NCBI GenBank assembly: GCA_963760125.1
Contig: CAVXBV010000009.1
Span: 68,754 to 132,753, forward strand
DNA length: 64,000 bases
Source: RYN-111 sp963760125
GTDB taxonomy: Bacteria > Actinomycetota > Actinomycetes > Mycobacteriales > SCTD01
Reading direction: 5' to 3'
The translations under genes and the position numbers were made by a program. The notes beneath the pieces were generated by a model. It was given only the letters and a program-made list of their open reading frames with translations, had not been told where the DNA came from and searched no databases. Below are positions 60,818-64,000 of this stretch, piece after piece (positions within the stretch are counted from its first letter, which is position 1; the number at the start of each line of letters is the position of its first letter).

Positions 60818-62841
60818 GCGTTGACCTCCCGTGCGGCGCCGAGGAACACGGCCCGGGCGAGGTCGTCGCGCTCGAGCAGGTCGGCGGCCCTGCCCTCGAA
60901 CGCGACGACGCCCTTGTCGAGGAAGACCGCACGGTCCGCCACGGTGAGGGCGACGTTGATGCTCTGCTCGACCAGGACCACGGCGGTCCCGCGGGCGGCG
61001 ACCTCGCGGATCAGGTCGAGCAGCTGGGCGACGACGGACGGAGCCAGCCCGAGGGACAGCTCGTCCACCAGGAGCACCCGAGGGCGCAGCAGCAGGGCCT
61101 TGCCGACGGCCAGCATCTGCTGCTCGCCGCCGGAGAGCAGGCCGGCCTCCTGATCGAGCCGCTCGGCCAGGGCGGGGAGCAGAGTGAGGACCTCGAGGAC
61201 GCGCTCACGGATGACCTCGGGCGCCAGGGTCGTCGCCCCGACGAGCAGGTTGTCGCGGACAGTCATGCTGGGGAACACCGCGCGGCCACCGGGCACTTGC
61301 ACGATCCCGGCCCGCACCCGCGAGGGGGCGTCGGCGAAGGTGAGCGGCTCGCCGTCGAGCAGCACCACGCCGCCGCGGCTGGGCAGCGTGCCGCTGATGG
61401 CGCGCAGCAGCGTCGACTTGCCGGCGCCGTTGGTCCCGAGCAGGGCCAGCACCTCGCCGCGCTCGACGTGCAGGTCGATGCCGAACAGCACCTGCAGAGG
61501 TCCGTAGCCCGCTTCCAGCCCGCTGACGTCGAGCACGCCGCGGGCGGTGCGGGTCTCGGCGTCGAGCAGGGCCAGCGCCGCGGCCTCCAGGTCGGCGCCG
61601 ATGGTCGTGCGGACCCGCAGGGCGAGCAGGCTGGCCAGGATCGCGGAGGGCCCGACGACGACGGCAAGCGCGAACGCCGGGCCGCGGGCGTCGCTGACCG
61701 AGCCGACCACCAGGGTGCCGACCAGGCCGCCGCCCAGGAAGAGCGAGAGGCCGAGCACGGCGAACCCCAGCGACCGCAACCGCTCCGGGGCCAGCTCGGT
61801 CACCAGGGCGTACGTCGGGACGGTGCTGATCCCCGCGGCGAACCGCGCGATGCCGACCCCGAGGAGCACCGGGACGAGTCCGGGCAGGAACACCGCCGCG
61901 GGGAACAGCACGCCGAAGACCAGCGTGCCGCCGGACAGCAGCAGCACGACGCGCTCGGGCCCCTGGCGTCGTACGCGATCGGCGAGGGCCCCGCCGAGCA
62001 GCACGCCGCCCAGGGCACCGGCCTCGGTGAGCGACAGGGCCGTCCCGCGCTCCAGCACCGACAGCTCGAAGCGGCGGTCGAGCAGCAGGGAGAAGTACAC
62101 GGGCAGCGAGACCAGCTCGGCGCCGAGGACAGCGACGGCGAGGCAGAGCGCGCGAAAGGACGGGATCGCGAGCAGGCGGGCGATGCCGAGGCCGGCGGAG
62201 ACGGGCTCGACGCGGGTGGTGCGGGGGGCGCTGCGCAGGCCGAGCACGACCAGCGCCAGCAGCAGGCTGGGGAGGGCGAGCAGCACGAACACGGTGCGCC
62301 AGGCGTCGGGGCCGCCGACGAGCGCCGCGAGGCCGCCACCGATGAAGGGGCCGAGCAGCGCGCCGATCGGGGCGCCGGCGGACAAGATGGCGAGCGCGCG
62401 GGCCCGGAAGGCCAGCGGTGCGACGTCGGCGACGATCGCCGGGTGGACCGGGAGGATCGCGGCCTGGCCGCTCTCGTTGAGGATGCGCGCGGCGACCAGC
62501 TGGGTGGTGCTCTGCGCCAGGCCGGTGGCGACGGTGGCGACGGCCGCGACGGCCGCGGCGGCGCCGGCGACGGTCAGGCGGCGGACTCGGTCGGCGAGCA
62601 GCCCCATGGGGACGGCGGCGAGCACGAAGACACCGACCTGCAGAGCGACGATGGCCGCGAAGCCGCTGTCGGACAGTCCCAGGCTGCGTTGGACGTCCGG
62701 GGCGAGGGTGGAAAGCGCTGCGCTGTCGACGTAGTCGAGCAGGCTGATCGCGGTGAGGATCCCGACGACGAGGGCCGGCTTCGAGACGGGGTGGGTGCGC
62801 TCGGGCACCACGTCGAGGAGCGGGGCCGGGAGCACGGACAT
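60814..62841 (-). CDS. Major facilitator transporter fused to LivF-type ABC ATPase
   Basis: 675 residues. The first ~420 form a 12-helix MFS transporter (LLDYVDSAALSTLAPDVQ, GLLADRVRRLTV, GGALADRVRRQGPERVVLL). The last ~235 form a LivF-type ATPase: Walker A GTNGAGKST, PGGRAVFPSMTVRDNLLVG, signature LLSGGEQQMLAVGKALL, Walker B VLLVDELSLGLAP. Normally LivF pairs with LivG in one importer. Here it is covalently tied to an MFS protein, and its LivG partner is in the triple fusion two genes downstream. First gene of a four-gene overlapping operon, divergent from a nucleoside hydrolase. Confidence 0.9.
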   Translation of the reverse strand: MSVLPAPLLDVVPERTHPVSKPALVVGILTAISLLDYVDSAALSTLAPDVQRSLGLSDSGFAAIVALQVGVFVLAAVPMGLLADRVRRLTVAGAAAAVAAVATVATGLAQSTTQLVAARILNESGQAAILPVHPAIVADVAPLAFRARALAILSAGAPIGALLGPFIGGGLAALVGGPDAWRTVFVLLALPSLLLALVVLGLRSAPRTTRVEPVSAGLGIARLLAIPSFRALCLAVAVLGAELVSLPVYFSLLLDRRFELSVLERGTALSLTEAGALGGVLLGGALADRVRRQGPERVVLLLSGGTLVFGVLFPAAVFLPGLVPVLLGVGIARFAAGISTVPTYALVTELAPERLRSLGFAVLGLSLFLGGGLVGTLVVGSVSDARGPAFALAVVVGPSAILASLLALRVRTTIGADLEAAALALLDAETRTARGVLDVSGLEAGYGPLQVLFGIDLHVERGEVLALLGTNGAGKSTLLRAISGTLPSRGGVVLLDGEPLTFADAPSRVRAGIVQVPGGRAVFPSMTVRDNLLVGATTLAPEVIRERVLEVLTLLPALAERLDQEAGLLSGGEQQMLAVGKALLLRPRVLLVDELSLGLAPSVVAQLLDLIREVAARGTAVVLVEQSINVALTVADRAVFLDKGVVAFEGRAADLLERDDLARAVFLGAAREVNA

Positions 62842-62861
62842 AAAGGTACTTTGATGACGGC

Positions 62862-62874
62862 TACCGTGGCGCGA
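62862..62874 (+). promoter_or_regulatory. Leaderless-type -10 box (TACCGT) for the nucleoside hydrolase
   Basis: TACCGT 62862-62867, six bases, ATG 62874, in the 32-base gap to the divergent MFS-LivF gene. Confidence 0.5.
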
Positions 62875-63881
62875 TGCCCTTGACGCTCGATGAGCTGCTC
62901 GCCCCGCCCCGTACGGACGTGCCGGTCGACGTGGTCATCGACGCCGACCCGACCAACGAGATCGACGACCAGTTCGCGATCGCCTGGGCGCTGCTTCGGC
63001 CCGACCGGCTCAACGTCCTGGGCCTCTACGCCTGCCCCTGGTCGATCTCCCCGGAGCTGGTCGCGCACCCCGGCCTGGTCGGTGAGCTCGACCGTCGGGG
63101 CCTGGACAAGTCCCTCGGGGAGCTCGGCATGACCTACGCCGACGTCCCGGTCGTGACCCCCGAGCAGGGGATGCTGTCGGCCGAGGCGGAGTGCCGCAAG
63201 ATCACCGGCCTGGTCGGGGTCGACGTCCCGGTCCTTGCCGGGGCGCCGCGCTACCTGAGCTCCGCGGAGGAGCCGGTGCGCTCCGACGCCGTCGACCACC
63301 TCATCGAGCTCGCGCACCAGGACCGCGAGGGCCCGCTGTACGTGCTCGGCATGGGCTGCGCGACCAACCTGGCGTCGGCGCTGCTCGTCGACCCGACGAT
63401 CGCGGAGCACGTCACGATGGTCTGGACGTCGGCGTACCCGACGTACTGGCCGTACGCGAACGCCTCGTTCAACCTGGTGCAGGACCTGCACGCCACCGAC
63501 GTGCTGTTCGGCTCGAAGGCCGCGCACGTCTACCTGCCCGGCTACCTGGTCGGGGAGTCGCTGCGTACGTCGCTGCCGGAGCTCGAGGCGCGCGTCCGCG
63601 GTCGCGGGCCGGTGGGGGACTACCTGTACGACATCTCCGCCACGTCGCTGCACCTCGGACAGGGGCCGGGCCGCTCCAAGGTGATGTGGGACCTGGTGAA
63701 CGTCGCCTGGGTGCTCGACCCGTCGTGGCTGACCAGCGTCGTGGTCCCCGGCCCCGCGCTGGACTCCTCGCTGCACTGGGTTCCCGGGACCGGGCAGCCG
63801 ATGCGCGAGGCGACGGCCGTGTCGCGGGACGCGGTGTTCCTCGACCTGTTCCGGGTGCTCGACCTCCACGCCGGCGCCTGA
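62874..63881 (+). CDS. Inosine-uridine-preferring nucleoside hydrolase family protein
   Basis: 335 residues. The calcium-binding motif VVIDADPTNEIDDQFAIAWA stands for the family DTDxxNExDD, with YVLGMGCATNLASALL and TMVWTSAYPTYW further on. Family enzymes cleave the N-glycosidic bond of nucleosides to base and ribose. The first Asp-x-Asp is kept; the C-terminal His is not obvious, so substrate preference is open. Divergent, 32 bases from the Liv/MFS operon, which suggests but does not prove uptake of a nucleoside-related solute. Confidence 0.85.
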   Translation: MPLTLDELLAPPRTDVPVDVVIDADPTNEIDDQFAIAWALLRPDRLNVLGLYACPWSISPELVAHPGLVGELDRRGLDKSLGELGMTYADVPVVTPEQGMLSAEAECRKITGLVGVDVPVLAGAPRYLSSAEEPVRSDAVDHLIELAHQDREGPLYVLGMGCATNLASALLVDPTIAEHVTMVWTSAYPTYWPYANASFNLVQDLHATDVLFGSKAAHVYLPGYLVGESLRTSLPELEARVRGRGPVGDYLYDISATSLHLGQGPGRSKVMWDLVNVAWVLDPSWLTSVVVPGPALDSSLHWVPGTGQPMREATAVSRDAVFLDLFRVLDLHAGA

Positions 63882-63887
63882 CTGTTG

Positions 63888-63893
63888 TAGTCT
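63888..63893 (+). promoter_or_regulatory. -10 box of the tRNA gene
   Basis: TAGTCT 63888-63893, 11 bases before the tRNA 5' end. No clear -35. Confidence 0.35.
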
Positions 63894-63904
63894 GGAGCTA
63901 CCGA

Positions 63905-63978
63905 CGCGGGGTGGAGCAGCTCGGTAGCTCGCTGGGCTCATAACCCAGAGGTCGCAGGTTCAAATCCTGCCCCCGCTA
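63905..63978 (+). tRNA. Initiator tRNA-fMet (CAU)
   Basis: 74-base cloverleaf: acceptor CGCGGGG with CCCCGCT, so position 1 is an unpaired C (C1/U72). D-arm GAGCAGCTCGGTAGCTC, anticodon arm CTGGG-CTCATAA-CCCAG with CAU at 63939-63941 and three consecutive G-C pairs, T-arm GCAGG-TTCAAAT-CCTGC. The unpaired first base and the GGG/CCC anticodon stem are initiator features. CCA is not encoded (CAACG follows). Confidence 0.97.
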
Positions 63979-64000
63979 CAACGCAAAACCGCAGGTCAGA

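Overview
The window reads as a chromosome segment of a high-GC (roughly 70% or more) Actinomycetota. The evidence is GTG and leaderless starts, TANNNT -10 boxes, WhiB7, mycoredoxin, UPF0182, DUF2342, PPA1309, an ANTAR regulator, fused SecDF and an actinobacterial initiator tRNA. No species can be named from the sequence alone. There is no prophage, rRNA operon or CRISPR array.

Layout. 0-6 kb: end of nudC, a DUF1206 membrane protein, a uridine-kinase-like protein, a GAF-ANTAR regulator, mycoredoxin, the helicase gene uvrD2 and whiB7 with a long leader that looks like a ribosome-mediated attenuator. 6-14.7 kb: large secreted or wall-attached proteins (a metallophosphoesterase with a beta-propeller, an LPXTG propeller protein) and an alkaline-phosphatase-superfamily enzyme. 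14.6-15.7 kb: a mazEF toxin-antitoxin pair between imperfect direct repeats. 15.7-22.5 kb: regulators, namely a PAS-GAF-PP2C phosphatase, an ECF sigma/anti-sigma operon, and a hybrid kinase whose membrane domain aligns without gaps to the plant ethylene receptor. 22.6-27 kb: a succinate dehydrogenase of the Sdh1 type with two small co-oriented genes and dodecin. 27-30.5 kb: a heterodimeric ABC exporter. 30.7-33.3 kb: an ABC1 kinase, a ThiF-like protein and DUF5679. 33.4-40 kb: a membrane histidine kinase, a subtilase with a tryptophan-rich repeat tail, an RlpA-like protein and an enoyl-CoA hydratase. 40-40.5 kb: a non-coding stretch with a phased DnaA-box array. 40.5-46 kb: DUF2342 protein, then a stretch in which an SDR gene, a sigma-factor gene and a small gene are all frame-broken while moaE is intact. 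46-56 kb: PDZ/S16 protease, histidine kinase, PPA1309, UPF0182, a small secreted protein and SecDF. 56-63 kb: a compact transport operon with LivH-LivM-LivG in one polypeptide and a major-facilitator protein fused to a LivF ATPase, divergent from a nucleoside hydrolase. The window closes with tRNA-fMet.

The genes nudC, mrx1, uvrD2, whiB7, ABC1 kinase, ThiF-like, DUF2342, YlbL-like protease and UPF0182 form a tight cluster in Mycobacterium tuberculosis (about Rv3199c to Rv3193c). Here the same order is kept but spread over about 53 kb, so the secreted, regulatory, respiratory and exporter blocks read as insertions into a conserved backbone.

Two cautions. Single-base indels break uvrD2, the SDR gene, a sigma factor, a small gene and the Liv solute-binding gene, most of them in C or G runs; sequencing error is at least as likely as true decay. 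Functional calls rest on family motifs read by eye; no database search was run.
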